A stretch of DNA of 64,000 bases from an uncultured Flavobacteriaceae bacterium (GCA_947500445.1 CANMSB010000022.1:17851-81850); one strand, 5' to 3'; numbered from the stretch's first letter, positions 1 through 9,407 are shown. Numbers and translations: made by a program. Notes: generated from the sequence alone by a model not told the origin.

Positions 1-1
1 T

Positions 2-3000
2 ATTTCCGTAAACCAGGCCCGTAGAATCTTTATCGATGAGGTGTTTCCAGAGCAGGAAGTGGCACAAGGGCAATCGCGGCAGCAAACGACCTTGGATTTG
101 GCCTACTATCCAAATCAAAAAGGACCGTACAATGCGGATGATAATTTTGGGAACGACCCTTCCGAAAACTGGGGTGGGATCATGCGGTCTTTGAGCAGTA
201 CCAATTTTGAGCAGGCCAACGTGGAGTTCATCCAGTTTTGGGTAATGGACCCCTATGTAGATAATATTGGGTCGAGCCCGGGAAAGCTGGTAATCGATCT
301 GGGGAACATTACCGAGGATATACTTCCCGATGGTCGTAAGCAATATGAAAATGGTTTGCCGGTCAACCCGGGAGATACCCAGGCAAGGGATACCGACTGG
401 GGTAAAGTACCGCAGACCCAGGCCCTGGTCTACGCTTTTGATGTGGACGATGCCAGTAGGGCCGTACAAGACGTTGGTCTCGATGGGCTTACCGATGCCG
501 AGGAGGCCGCGATTTACGGAAATGGCAACCCCGATGATCCTGCCAACGATAACTATGAATACTTTTTACAGCGCGACGGTAGTATTTTAAACCGTTACCT
601 GAACTTCAATAATACCGATGGCAACTCCCCTATAGACGTTACTAACGACAATAGAGGAAATACGACCCTTCCGGATGTAGAGGATATCGATCGTGACCTT
701 ACCATGAACACGGTGGATAGTTACTACAGTTATGAAATTGACATCGAACCCGGTGTAGAGATCGGTGACCGTTATATTACGGACATCCGGGAAGAAGAAT
801 ACAGTGGGGATAGGATTCCTGATGGAAGTAGCACTCGCGTACGTTGGATCCAATATAAGATTCCTCTGAACGATTTTACCGATAGGGTAGGCGGTGTAAG
901 CGATTTTCGATCCATCAGTACCATGCGGATGTACATGACCGGGTTTACCGATGACGTGGTGCTGCGTTTTGCCACCTTGGATCTGGTACGTGGCGATTGG
1001 CGAACCTATACCCGTTCCTTACGTGCGGAAAGCTTGGGGGCCGAACTACCGGCGGACGAGACCGGTAGCAGCCTAGATGTAAATGCCGTGAACATTTTGG
1101 AAAATGAGCAGCGGAACCCGATCAACTATGTGCTTCCACCAGGTATAGTACGGGAACAACTCAACAACAATAACACCATCATCGCCCAGAACGAACAGTC
1201 CTTATCGCTAGTGGTCGATAATCTTGGTGCCCGCGATTCCAGGGGGGTCTTTAAAAACCTGAACATCGATTTACGGCAATACGAAAACTTAAAGATGTTT
1301 GTCCATGCCGAAGAGATTGGTACCGAACTCAGTCCTTCGGATGCTACACTGGCCGGTTTTTTACGGATCGGGACGGACTTTTCCGAAAACTTTTATCAAA
1401 TTGAGCTGCCCTTGCAATTTACCCCTTGGGGCGCTACAACGGATACGGAGATTTGGCCGGATGCGAACCGTTTGGATGTTGCACTCGATGATCTGAAAAA
1501 AGTTAAATCGCTGCGTATCAACCTTAGGAGCGATAACGTACCCTTGAGTGAATTGCGTTACTATGAGATAGATAATGGCGAAGTGATTCCCGTTGGGGAA
1601 AACGACCCCAGAACACCGGGGCGTTTGCGTATCGGAATAAAGGGAAATCCATCCTTGGGTAACATCAGGAGCGTAATGGTGGGTGTTAAAAACAATACCG
1701 ACCAGATTCAGGGAGGTGAAGTGTGGTTCAATGAACTCCGTTTGGCCGGTTTGGACAATGAAGGCGGATGGGCCTCTATTGTGGCCATGGATGCAAACGT
1801 TGCCGATTTTGCCAATGTAACGGCCACTGCCAGTACCAGCACCTCCGGTTTTGGGGGCATAGACCAAATGCCCAACGAAAGGGCCCGGGAAGATGCCATT
1901 ACCTATGACGTGGTCACCAATTTAAACCTGGGGCAACTTCTACCCCCAAAATGGGGCATACAATTGCCGTTCAACTATGGTATTTCCGAACAGCTGATCA
2001 CCCCGGAATTCGATCCCGAGTTCGATGATCTCAAATTGGACGATCTGATCGATACCGCAACGAGCGCGGAAGATGCCGAAAACATTCGCGAGCGGGCCGA
2101 GGATTATACCAAGCGCACCAGTATTAACCTGATCGGTGTACGTAAAAACAGGGGAGAAGAGGCCGATGCCAATTTTTATGATATCGAGAACTTTACCTTT
2201 AATTATTCCTATAACGAAACCGAACACCGCGACTTTGAAATAGAGGACCTGAGCGATCAGAGTGTTCAGGCAGGGTTTGTGTACAACCACAATTTTAAGC
2301 CTTTGGAAATCGCCCCTTTCGCTAAAAAGGATTCACTGTTCAACGGTAGCTATTGGAAATGGTTAAAAGACCTGAACTTAAACCTATTGCCGACCACCGT
2401 ATCGGTAAATTCGGATTTCAACCGACAGTTCAACCGGCAAACGTTCCGTAACGTAATTCCGGCAGGGGAAGACCCTGACGGCTTTTTGTCCCTGCCCGAA
2501 CTGCAGCAGCGCAATTACCTTTTCAATTGGCAATACGCGGTCAATTATAGCCTTACCAAATCGCTACGGGTAAACTTGACAGGGTCCAACAACCGAATTG
2601 TGCGTAACTATCTTGAAGATTCTAACAACCCGGAATCGGAAATCGATAAGGCGCTCGGGCTCTGGGACGGCTTTTGGGATCTGGGCGAGCCTAACAGGCA
2701 CTCCCAGCAGATGCAGATCAACTATGAGGTGCCATTTGCTAAAATTCCTGCGCTCGACTTTATCAATGCACAGTACACCTATTCCAGTAATTTTGACTGG
2801 CAACGGGGAGGGGACGCCTTGAACTTGGCCGTTGCCGAAGAACAGAACCCACAACTCCAGCGGAACGAATTGAATATCGTTTCCATCAATAACGTACAGA
2901 ACTCCAACACCCATAACCTTACCGCTTCCATGACCATGCAAAAGCTATACGATCTGGTAGGGCTTAAAAAGAACGATGGCAAGTCGGTTGCGGCGCGGGC

Positions 3001-4438
3001 GGCCATTCGTAAGGACAAATCGGGAAAACCGATAAAAGGAGATGAAAAGCCTCCTAAAAAAACAGGAGCGTTATGGAATACCGCGGTCGATATCGTTACC
3101 ATGGTCAAGCGCTTGAACGTTAACTACAATGAAACTAACGGAACCGTACTTCCAGGGTACACCCAAAGCGTAGGCTTTATCGGTTCAACAAGACCATCGG
3201 TCGGTTTTGTTTTCGGTAGTCAGTCCGATATTCGTTTTGAAGCCGCAAGGAACGGTTGGCTTACCGGTTTTGATGGGTTTAACGAACAGTTCATCCAACG
3301 GACCAACAAACAGCTGAACATTACGGCAACGGCGCAGCCCATAAAAGACCTCACCATCGATCTGGTGGCCGATCGTCAGTTTTCCAATAGCAATCAGGAG
3401 AACTATCAGATCAACCTTTCTGAGGACAATGTTTTGGAGTACGAAAGCCTTACCCCAAATACCTTTGGTAACTTTAGTATCTCTACCATGATGATCGGTA
3501 CGGCCTTTGGAAAAAGCGATGAGTTCGACTCCGCAACCTTTGAAGAGTTTAAGGAGAACCGGATTACCATTGCCAACCGTTTGGCAAGCGACCGTGGGCA
3601 GGCTGTTACCGAGCTGGATGAGGACGGTTTTCCGCAACAATATGGTAAAACCAATCAAGATGTGCTTTTACCGGCCTTTTTTGCCGCATACACGGGGCAA
3701 AATGTAGACCGGGTAAACCTTGATATTTTTAGGGACATTCCCATTCCCAATTGGAACATCAAGTACACCGGTCTGATGCGCAACAAATGGTTCAAGAAAA
3801 AATTCAAGCGGTTCTCCGTTCAGCATGGGTACCGTGCGGCCTATAGTATCAATTCGTTCCAAACGAACTTGGAAAGGCAGCAGCTGCTCAAGGATGTGGG
3901 CACAGCCATAGATCCCGAGACCCAAGACCTTATTCCCGAACTTATTTTGAACAATGTGGTGCTGACCGATGCCTTTAACCCGTTGGTGCGACTCGATTTT
4001 GAAATGCAGAATTCTGTAAGCGTACTGGCCGAGGTGCGTACCGATAGGGCGCTATCCTTAAGTTTGGACAATAATTTAATGACCGAGATCAACGGAAGGG
4101 AATATACCGTCGGTTTGGGCTATCGTATAAAGGACGTAAAGTTCGTTACCAATATCGGTGGCGAGAAAACCCGTTTGAAAGGGGATTTGAACCTGAAGGC
4201 CGATGTCAGTGTTCGCGATAACATTACCATTATCCGAAATTTGGATATCGATAACAACGAAATTACCTCGGGACAAAATTTACTGTCCATCAAATTTACG
4301 GCCGATTATGCCCTTAGTAAGAACCTGAACGCATTGTTCTTTTACGACCATTCGTTCTCACAGTTCGCGGTCTCTACGGCCTTTCCACAAACTACCATCA
4401 ACACTGGGTTCACGCTGCGCTATAACTTTGGGAACTAA
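2..4438 (+). CDS. sprA: SprA, T9SS outer-membrane translocon / gliding protein (5' truncated by window edge)
   Basis: SprA forms the very large outer-membrane barrel through which type IX secretion cargo leaves the cell, and gliding depends on it. The frame is open to the left edge: the codons before the first possible GTG at 41 still read family-like sequence (RRIFIDEVFPE), so the real start is outside the window. The 1,478 residues seen are roughly the last 60% of a protein that is usually about 2,400 aa. Visible family marks are the GEVWFNELRLAG module near nt 1718-1750 and long alternating strand-rich sequence with many aromatic residues, ending in a barrel-closing strand (TLRYNFGN). No frameshift is seen. 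The stop codon overlaps the end of a short repeat remnant. The gene order sprA-gcvH-VanZ-like is one I recall from other flavobacteria. Confidence 0.93.
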   Translation: MSVNQARRIFIDEVFPEQEVAQGQSRQQTTLDLAYYPNQKGPYNADDNFGNDPSENWGGIMRSLSSTNFEQANVEFIQFWVMDPYVDNIGSSPGKLVIDLGNITEDILPDGRKQYENGLPVNPGDTQARDTDWGKVPQTQALVYAFDVDDASRAVQDVGLDGLTDAEEAAIYGNGNPDDPANDNYEYFLQRDGSILNRYLNFNNTDGNSPIDVTNDNRGNTTLPDVEDIDRDLTMNTVDSYYSYEIDIEPGVEIGDRYITDIREEEYSGDRIPDGSSTRVRWIQYKIPLNDFTDRVGGVSDFRSISTMRMYMTGFTDDVVLRFATLDLVRGDWRTYTRSLRAESLGAELPADETGSSLDVNAVNILENEQRNPINYVLPPGIVREQLNNNNTIIAQNEQSLSLVVDNLGARDSRGVFKNLNIDLRQYENLKMFVHAEEIGTELSPSDATLAGFLRIGTDFSENFYQIELPLQFTPWGATTDTEIWPDANRLDVALDDLKKVKSLRINLRSDNVPLSELRYYEIDNGEVIPVGENDPRTPGRLRIGIKGNPSLGNIRSVMVGVKNNTDQIQGGEVWFNELRLAGLDNEGGWASIVAMDANVADFANVTATASTSTSGFGGIDQMPNERAREDAITYDVVTNLNLGQLLPPKWGIQLPFNYGISEQLITPEFDPEFDDLKLDDLIDTATSAEDAENIRERAEDYTKRTSINLIGVRKNRGEEADANFYDIENFTFNYSYNETEHRDFEIEDLSDQSVQAGFVYNHNFKPLEIAPFAKKDSLFNGSYWKWLKDLNLNLLPTTVSVNSDFNRQFNRQTFRNVIPAGEDPDGFLSLPELQQRNYLFNWQYAVNYSLTKSLRVNLTGSNNRIVRNYLEDSNNPESEIDKALGLWDGFWDLGEPNRHSQQMQINYEVPFAKIPALDFINAQYTYSSNFDWQRGGDALNLAVAEEQNPQLQRNELNIVSINNVQNSNTHNLTASMTMQKLYDLVGLKKNDGKSVAARAAIRKDKSGKPIKGDEKPPKKTGALWNTAVDIVTMVKRLNVNYNETNGTVLPGYTQSVGFIGSTRPSVGFVFGSQSDIRFEAARNGWLTGFDGFNEQFIQRTNKQLNITATAQPIKDLTIDLVADRQFSNSNQENYQINLSEDNVLEYESLTPNTFGNFSISTMMIGTAFGKSDEFDSATFEEFKENRITIANRLASDRGQAVTELDEDGFPQQYGKTNQDVLLPAFFAAYTGQNVDRVNLDIFRDIPIPNWNIKYTGLMRNKWFKKKFKRFSVQHGYRAAYSINSFQTNLERQQLLKDVGTAIDPETQDLIPELILNNVVLTDAFNPLVRLDFEMQNSVSVLAEVRTDRALSLSLDNNLMTEINGREYTVGLGYRIKDVKFVTNIGGEKTRLKGDLNLKADVSVRDNITIIRNLDIDNNEITSGQNLLSIKFTADYALSKNLNALFFYDHSFSQFAVSTAFPQTTINTGFTLRYNFGN

Positions 4439-4461
4439 TACCATTTCAAAATTAAAGTGAT
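4436..4461. repeat. Solo end of the intergenic palindromic repeat family
   Basis: Directly at the sprA stop codon the sequence reads TAATACCATTTCAAAATTAA, which resembles the terminal module of the complete repeat copies at 11722, 35233 and 41423 (TA-CCATTTYAAAGTTAAAATGG). Only one end is present, with no central motif. The TAA of the repeat end doubles as the sprA stop codon. This could be a decayed copy or chance similarity in a short AT-rich stretch. Confidence 0.45.
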
Positions 4462-4574
4462 GTAATCGTCGGTTTGGCGATTCGGTATAGTGCGAATGAA
4501 GTTTTCGCGATGGCCGTTATGAAACATCGTATTCACAAACGAAACGTAAACGCTTCCCCACTGCTATTATTTTT

Positions 4575-4605
4575 TTGAATTCCTTAGGCCGATCCGTTAC
4601 ATTTG
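4575..4605 (+). promoter_or_regulatory. Bacteroidota-type promoter of gcvH
   Basis: TTG at 4575-4577 and TACATTTG at 4598-4605 match the -33 TTG and -7 TAnnTTTG elements with 20 bp between them. Transcription would start about 4612, leaving a leader of roughly 18 nt before the gcvH ATG at 4630. Inferred from motif match only. Confidence 0.6.
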
Positions 4606-4629
4606 CCGGACGAATAAAATTTTAATAAA

Positions 4630-5010
4630 ATGAACATACCTGCAGAGTTAAAATATACCAAGGACCACGAATGGGTACGCATCGAAGGGGATGTCGCTAC
4701 AGTGGGCATCACCGATTTTGCACAGGGCGAGTTGGGCGACATTGTATATGTCGAAGTAGAGACGCTGGATGAACTGTTGGAGAAAGAAGAGGTTTTTGGA
4801 ACGGTAGAAGCCGTTAAAACGGTTTCAGACCTGTTTCTTCCCTTGAGCGGTGAAATTATTGAATTCAACGAGCAGTTGGAAGATGCACCCGAAAAAGTGA
4901 ACGCCGACCCTTACGGGGACGGTTGGATGGTGAAGATAAAATTGAGCGAGGTTTCCGAAGTAGACGAGTTGCTGAGTGCCGAGGGGTACAAAGAACTGAT
5001 CGGTGGCTAA
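4630..5010 (+). CDS. gcvH: Glycine cleavage system H protein
   Basis: Cytosolic lipoyl carrier that shuttles the methylamine group of glycine between the P and T proteins of the glycine cleavage system. At 126 aa it has the normal family length. The lipoylation site is Lys63 in the motif [12 protein letters not shown], and the start [15 protein letters not shown] and the GDGWMVKIK motif near the C-terminus are classic. The P, T and L genes are not in the window. Its end overlaps the start of the next gene by 8 bp, which suggests translational coupling. A Bacteroidota-type promoter lies just upstream. Confidence 0.97.
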   Translation: MNIPAELKYTKDHEWVRIEGDVATVGITDFAQGELGDIVYVEVETLDELLEKEEVFGTVEAVKTVSDLFLPLSGEIIEFNEQLEDAPEKVNADPYGDGWMVKIKLSEVSEVDELLSAEGYKELIGG

Positions 5011-5404
5011 AAAACCCTCTTTTGCCCTTTTGTTCTTCCTTTGGATGGCGTTGATCTCCTACTTGAGTTTGCGCCCTTTTTCAGAGGATGGACTTCCCGA
5101 TATTGAAATTCCGCATATCGACAAATTGGCACATGCCATATTTTATGCCGGTATGGTGGTTTCCGGTAGTCTTTTTATCCGGGAACGGACCAATGGCCAC
5201 ATGGAAATAAGAAGCGCATTGTCCATTATTTTTCTGGTAGCTTTTGGTTATGGCATATTAATTGAGGTTTTACAAGATGTATTGCCCGCGCAACGAACCG
5301 CCGATTTGTGGGACGTTTTTGCCAATACTACGGGAGCCGTTTTGGGCGTATGGGGAGTTTGGTGGTCCTTTTCACGTACGGACCGACTAAAATGGAAACA
5401 TTAA
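5003..5404 (+). CDS. VanZ-like family membrane protein
   Basis: Small integral membrane protein of 133 aa with about four hydrophobic segments (residues 8-24, 43-58, 73-93 and 108-125). The motif LRPF followed by [14 protein letters not shown] is the VanZ-like signature. The biochemical role of chromosomal VanZ-like proteins is not settled; the founding member affects teicoplanin resistance. The GTG start at 5003 lies inside the gcvH stop region (8 bp overlap). An internal ATG at codon 15 would remove half of the first membrane segment, so GTG is preferred. Confidence 0.82.
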   Translation: MAKKPSFALLFFLWMALISYLSLRPFSEDGLPDIEIPHIDKLAHAIFYAGMVVSGSLFIRERTNGHMEIRSALSIIFLVAFGYGILIEVLQDVLPAQRTADLWDVFANTTGAVLGVWGVWWSFSRTDRLKWKH

Positions 5405-5405
5405 A

Positions 5406-5437
5406 TTGCGTTTTTTAGGAATATTTATTTAAATTAG
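5406..5437 (+). promoter_or_regulatory. Candidate promoter of the TonB-like gene
   Basis: TTG at 5406-5408 and TAAATTAG at 5430-5437 (one mismatch to TAnnTTTG) are 21 bp apart. A start near 5444 would leave a short leader before ATG 5461. Weaker than the gcvH promoter. Confidence 0.35.
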
Positions 5438-5460
5438 CAAACACTAAAAAGTAAAGGGAT

Positions 5461-6165
5461 ATGGAAGTTAAAAAAAATCCGAAGGCCGATGTAGGAAGAA
5501 ATAGCAGTCTCTATTTCGTAATCGGTTTGGCTTTGGTCATGGGAATCACATTGGTAGCCTTAGAGTGGAAGACCTATGATGACGATGCCAACTATGATAT
5601 TTCCATGAACGTAGATGACGAGTTGGATGAAGAGGTACCCATGACGGAACAGATCAAAACACCACCGCCGCCACCGCCACCGGCAGCACCCGAAATTATC
5701 GAGGTGGTAGAAGATGAGGAAGAGGTGGAAGAAACGGTAATCGAGTCCACGGAAACAAGTCAGGAAGAAGAAATCGTTGAAATCGACGATGTTGAGGTCG
5801 ATGAAATGGAAGAGGATGTAGATGTTCCCTTTGCCGTAATCGAGGATGTACCCGTGTTTCCGGGCTGCGAAAACGAAGGAAACAAAAGGGCCTGTTTCCA
5901 AAAAATGATGCAGAAACATATTAGTAAAAACTTCCGTTATCCTGAAATTGCCCAAGAAATGGGTGTTCAAGGTAGGGTCAGTGTAATGTTCGTTATCCAG
6001 AAGGACGGTAGCATCGGAAATATCCGTATGCGAGGACCGGACAAAAACTTGGAGAAAGAAGCGGCACGTATTATCGGAAAGCTTCCTAAAATGACCCCAG
6101 GTAAGCAAAGGGGAAGGGCCGTAAGGGTTCCTTTTAGTATCCCGATTACCTTTAAGTTGCAATAG
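5461..6165 (+). CDS. Energy transducer TonB
   Basis: Inner-membrane-anchored protein that passes proton-motive-force energy from an ExbBD complex to TonB-dependent outer-membrane transporters. It has 234 aa: one N-terminal membrane anchor (residues about 17-36), a seven-proline run (68-74), a very acidic spacer of Glu/Asp/Val (about 78-125) in place of the usual Lys-Pro spacer, and a C-terminal TonB domain (about 128-234) with the RYPEIAQEMGVQGRVSVMFV core. No exbB or exbD is nearby, so it probably serves transporters encoded elsewhere. A strong terminator follows, making it a single-gene transcript. Confidence 0.93.
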   Translation: MEVKKNPKADVGRNSSLYFVIGLALVMGITLVALEWKTYDDDANYDISMNVDDELDEEVPMTEQIKTPPPPPPPAAPEIIEVVEDEEEVEETVIESTETSQEEEIVEIDDVEVDEMEEDVDVPFAVIEDVPVFPGCENEGNKRACFQKMMQKHISKNFRYPEIAQEMGVQGRVSVMFVIQKDGSIGNIRMRGPDKNLEKEAARIIGKLPKMTPGKQRGRAVRVPFSIPITFKLQ

Positions 6166-6190
6166 TATTCCGATTACTTTTAAAATATAG

Positions 6191-6222
6191 AAAAACCCTG
6201 GAACGTCGGTCCAGGGTTTTTT
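6191..6222 (+). terminator. Rho-independent terminator after the TonB gene
   Basis: A 12-bp perfect stem, AAAAACCCTGGA (6191-6202) and TCCAGGGTTTTT (6210-6221), with a 7-nt loop and a T run. The A-run on the other arm could make it bidirectional, but no minus-strand gene ends here. Confidence 0.9.
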
Positions 6223-6306
6223 CATGGTACCCGTCCAGTAGCCTATCGACAATTGCGAGCTGTTTTGCGCGAGGTCTTCATAATACGGATAAACCTTTTC
6301 ATTTAA

Positions 6307-6337
6307 TTGCAGGAATAGCGGTTGGGCGCTATCTTTG
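6307..6337 (+). promoter_or_regulatory. Bacteroidota-type promoter of the oxidase cluster (ctaB)
   Basis: TTG at 6307-6309 and TATCTTTG at 6330-6337 fit -33 TTG and -7 TAnnTTTG with a 20 bp spacer. The predicted start near 6344 leaves about 13 nt before the ctaB ATG, which supports the first ATG (6357) over the internal one at codon 7. Confidence 0.62.
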
Positions 6338-6356
6338 CAGCCGTTAAACGCTACAG

Positions 6357-7268
6357 ATGAAAACCACGGTAGGCATGGTAAAAAGTACCACTTGGTCTTT
6401 AAGTTTTGCCGATTTCAAAGAAATCACAAAGGCCAGATTGGCCATTAGTGTGGTTTTTTCATCGATTGCCGGTTATTTTTTAGGGGCCGACCAGATCAGT
6501 GGTCTTTCCATTGTCCTGCTGGCGTTCGGGGGATATTGCATGGTGGGTGCCTCCAATGCATACAATCAGGTAATCGAGAAAGATTTGGATGCCTTGATGA
6601 ACCGCACTAAAAACAGACCCATTCCTTCCGGAAGGATGTCCGTTGGTAAAGCAATGGCGATCGCCATAACGCTGACCGTTTTGGGAATCGTGGCACTGTA
6701 CTACCTGAACCCCCAAACCGCTATGTTCGGGGCTATATCCATATTTTTATATACTAGCGTTTATACGCCCTTAAAAACGAAGACCCCGCTGGCCGTTTTT
6801 GTCGGGGCCTTTCCCGGAGCCATTCCGTTCATGTTAGGTTGGGTAGCCGCTACCAACGATTTTGGTATCGAGCCGGGCACATTGTTCATGATTCAGTTTT
6901 TTTGGCAGTTCCCACATTTTTGGGCACTTGGTTGGATGCTCGATGAAGATTACAAAAAGGGTGGTTTTAAAATGCTGCCAACGGGCAAGAAAGACCGGTC
7001 TACGGCCTTACAGATCATTATGTATACCATTTGGATGATCGTTATCTCCATCGTTCCCGTATGGGAGATTACCGGAGCCTTGCAACTTTCGGTGGTAGCG
7101 GCCGTAATCGTTTTTTTAATGGGAACGGTAATGTTGTTTTTTGCTTTTCGGTTATACGAGAAAAAAGATAACGTATCGGCCCGGAAATTAATGCTGGCTA
7201 GTGTGGCCTATATTACCTTAATGCAATTGGTTTATGTTGCCGATAAAATGGTGCGATTATGGATTTGA
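6357..7268 (+). CDS. ctaB: Protoheme IX farnesyltransferase (heme o synthase)
   Basis: UbiA-type integral membrane prenyltransferase that farnesylates heme b to heme o, the first step toward the heme of terminal oxidases. At 303 aa with about nine hydrophobic segments it has family length. The first prenyl-diphosphate site is NAYNQVIEKDLDALMNRTKNRP (residues 67-88), with the N-D-D-R residues in place, and the loop DEDYKKGGFKML matches the second conserved loop. It starts an oxidase accessory operon and overlaps the next gene by 10 bp. Oxidase subunits I and II are not in the window. Confidence 0.95.
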   Translation: MKTTVGMVKSTTWSLSFADFKEITKARLAISVVFSSIAGYFLGADQISGLSIVLLAFGGYCMVGASNAYNQVIEKDLDALMNRTKNRPIPSGRMSVGKAMAIAITLTVLGIVALYYLNPQTAMFGAISIFLYTSVYTPLKTKTPLAVFVGAFPGAIPFMLGWVAATNDFGIEPGTLFMIQFFWQFPHFWALGWMLDEDYKKGGFKMLPTGKKDRSTALQIIMYTIWMIVISIVPVWEITGALQLSVVAAVIVFLMGTVMLFFAFRLYEKKDNVSARKLMLASVAYITLMQLVYVADKMVRLWI

Positions 7269-7840
7269 CACAAGGAAATCAAAAGGAGAAGAACGACAGG
7301 GCCAAGAAAATGATGTTATGGTTCGGCATCGTTAGTTTGTTAATGGGATTTGCGGGTTGGACGAGTGCTTACATTGTTAGTAGTTCTCGGGAAGATTGGA
7401 TGTCAGATCTTAAACTACCGCAATCTTTTTTTGTAAGTACCGCGATCATTGTACTGAGCAGCCTTACTTATATCTTGGCAAAAAAGGCGATCCAAAACGG
7501 CAAGGCATCGTTGGGCACCTACCTTTTGGGGGCCACACTCTTGCTCGGTGTAGTGTTCATCGTATTACAATTTCGTGGTTTTGAAGAAATGTTGGCCAAT
7601 GGGTATTACTTTACCGGACCGACGAGCAGTATCAAAATGTCCTATGTATTTCTGATTGCGGCCGTACATATCGTTCACGTAGTGGCCGGTTTGATCTCCC
7701 TAAGCGTTGTGCTGTTCAACCAACTAAAGGGGAAGTATAGTGCCCAAGAGTATTTGGGAGTATCCTTGGGAGCTACATTTTGGCATTTTTTGGATGTATT
7801 GTGGATTTATTTAATGCTCTTTATGAGCTTTGTAAAATAA
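7259..7840 (+). CDS. Cytochrome c oxidase subunit III family protein (short form)
   Basis: Membrane subunit of a heme-copper oxidase. Its 193 aa contain five hydrophobic segments, fitting the five-helix bacterial subunit III, with family-like HIVHVVAGLISL and WHFLDVLWIYLM stretches in the last two helices. It overlaps ctaB by 10 bp (ATG 7259), indicating coupled translation. A second, longer subunit III gene follows at 7935, so this locus encodes two different subunit III-like proteins. Confidence 0.88.
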   Translation: MDLTQGNQKEKNDRAKKMMLWFGIVSLLMGFAGWTSAYIVSSSREDWMSDLKLPQSFFVSTAIIVLSSLTYILAKKAIQNGKASLGTYLLGATLLLGVVFIVLQFRGFEEMLANGYYFTGPTSSIKMSYVFLIAAVHIVHVVAGLISLSVVLFNQLKGKYSAQEYLGVSLGATFWHFLDVLWIYLMLFMSFVK

Positions 7841-7898
7841 TAATTAAGAAGAAAGCCTGTTTTGGTATGTAATGGCTTTCGATTGCACGAAAAAAATG

Positions 7899-7906
7899 TA
7901 TTTTTG
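7899..7906 (+). promoter_or_regulatory. Candidate -7 element before the long subunit III gene
   Basis: TATTTTTG matches TAnnTTTG exactly and lies 29 nt before the ATG at 7935. No TTG at the expected distance is clear, so this is a partial promoter match that may allow internal initiation in the operon. Confidence 0.4.
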
Positions 7907-7934
7907 CACAAACTTTAACCCTTTTTTATAATAT

Positions 7935-8909
7935 ATGGATTCTACGGTAACATCAGCTTCGGAAGAAAATGTTTGGGGAGGTGGAAACAAACCCTTAGGT
8001 GCCAGTTACGGCAAGTTAATGATGTGGTTCTTTTTGGTGTCGGATGCCTTGACGTTTTCGGGTTTTTTGGCGGCGTACGGTTTTTCGCGGTTCAAGTTTA
8101 TCGAGACCTGGCCCATTGCCGACGAGGTGTTTACCCACGTGCCGTTCTTTCACGGTAATTTCCCCATGTACTACGTGGCGTTCATGACCTTTATTCTTAT
8201 TATGTCCTCCGTTACCATGGTGCTTGCCGTGGATGCGGGCCATAACAATAAAAAGAATGCCGTTATCTGGTACATGTTCCTGACTATAATCGGAGGGGCG
8301 ATATTCGTAGGTTCACAAGCTTGGGAATGGGCGACCTTTATCAAAGGGGATTATGGTGCGGTAGAAACCAAAGGAGGTAGGATTTTACAATTTGTTAATG
8401 CGGATACCGGTGAGCGCGTAGCCTTATCGGAGTTTGCAAAAACCTTACCTAGCGAACGAACGGGACATCAGCGTAAGAACGGGGTTTGGTTTTACGATGA
8501 GGGGTTTTTGCCCAGCTACACCGTCAACGAAGTTATGGCGGGGCTAAAGGTGAATTCCGATGTTGTCATCCGAACCGAGCAGATCAATGAGGAGGGAGAG
8601 AAAACGGTATTGGACCATGCCGCCTCACTTGAAAAATTAAAGGACGGGGTTTTGGTCGTAGAAGGAGCGAACTTGGTCCGTAACGAATACGGTAGCCGCT
8701 TGTTTGCCGATTTCTTTTTCTTTATCACAGGCTTTCACGGCTTTCACGTTTTCTCCGGAGTCGTAATCAATATCATCATTTTCTTTAACGTAATCCTCGG
8801 CACCTACGAAAGACGCGGACATTATGAAATGGTGGAGAAAGTTGGGCTTTACTGGCACTTTGTAGATTTGGTTTGGGTATTTGTATTTACTTTCTTCTAC
8901 TTGGTATAA
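7935..8909 (+). CDS. Cytochrome c oxidase subunit III with a large extramembrane insertion
   Basis: Second heme-copper oxidase subunit III in the cluster, 324 aa. Membrane helices flank residues 25-135 and 258-324, with the typical FFFITGFHGFHVFSGV and YWHFVDLVWVFVFTFFY motifs. Between them, residues about 138-256 form a polar insertion of about 120 aa (GGRILQFVNADTGE ... GVLVVEGANLVRNEYGS) absent from the 193-aa neighbour. No frameshift is seen, so the insertion is a real domain, probably outside the membrane. It is followed after 60 bp by subunit IV. Confidence 0.9.
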   Translation: MDSTVTSASEENVWGGGNKPLGASYGKLMMWFFLVSDALTFSGFLAAYGFSRFKFIETWPIADEVFTHVPFFHGNFPMYYVAFMTFILIMSSVTMVLAVDAGHNNKKNAVIWYMFLTIIGGAIFVGSQAWEWATFIKGDYGAVETKGGRILQFVNADTGERVALSEFAKTLPSERTGHQRKNGVWFYDEGFLPSYTVNEVMAGLKVNSDVVIRTEQINEEGEKTVLDHAASLEKLKDGVLVVEGANLVRNEYGSRLFADFFFFITGFHGFHVFSGVVINIIIFFNVILGTYERRGHYEMVEKVGLYWHFVDLVWVFVFTFFYLV

Positions 8910-8969
8910 ACAGTTTGGTAAGCGCTGGTCTTAAATAGTAATAAAGCAGAATAGTAACGATATTTAAAA

Positions 8970-9353
8970 ATGGCACACGAACATAAATTAGAAATTTTCA
9001 GGGGATTGTTAAAGTTCAAATCCAATACCTCAAAAATTTGGGGAGTATTGGTGTTTTTATCCGTAGTGACCGCTATTGAAGTGGCTTTGGGTATTGCGAA
9101 GCCTGCAGTGCTCACTGGAAATAGTTTTCTTGGAATGAAATTGTTGAACTGGATATTCATCATTCTAACATTGGTGAAGGCCTATTATATCGCTTGGGAT
9201 TTTATGCACTTGCGCGATGAAAAAACAAGCTTGCGCAGGGCCATTGTTTGGACCCCCATATTTTTGGTAGCCTACTTGGTGTTCATTCTACTGTTCGAAG
9301 CGGATTATGTATACAATGTGTACAAGGACGGTTTTGTTAAATGGAACTTCTAA
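8970..9353 (+). CDS. Cytochrome c oxidase subunit IV family protein
   Basis: Small three-helix membrane protein (127 aa) of the bacterial oxidase subunit IV (CtaF/CyoD-like) family, thought to stabilise the oxidase complex. Helices fall at about residues 25-45, 55-75 and 88-108, and the WDFMHLRDEKTSLRRAIVW stretch between helices 2 and 3 is the most recognisable part. It ends the first oxidase transcription unit, because a strong terminator follows 26 bp downstream. Confidence 0.85.
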   Translation: MAHEHKLEIFRGLLKFKSNTSKIWGVLVFLSVVTAIEVALGIAKPAVLTGNSFLGMKLLNWIFIILTLVKAYYIAWDFMHLRDEKTSLRRAIVWTPIFLVAYLVFILLFEADYVYNVYKDGFVKWNF

Positions 9354-9378
9354 AAACAACCGATTTCTCAATATATGA

Positions 9379-9407
9379 AGGGCGGCCGATAGGTTGCCCT
9401 TTTTTTA
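9379..9407 (+). terminator. Rho-independent terminator after subunit IV
   Basis: A 9-bp stem, AGGGCGGCC (9379-9387) and GGTTGCCCT (9392-9400), pairing fully with two G-T wobbles, a GATA loop and eight T residues. It separates the subunit III/IV unit from the SCO unit. Confidence 0.9.

Noticed and set aside
1361..1867. 168-aa minus-strand frame opposite sprA
   Set aside because: No recognisable motif; lies fully inside sprA.
5560..6252. Long minus-strand open frame (230 aa) opposite the TonB gene
   Set aside because: It is the antisense of a clear TonB gene and crosses its terminator; the composition is an artefact of the acidic and proline codons on the other strand.
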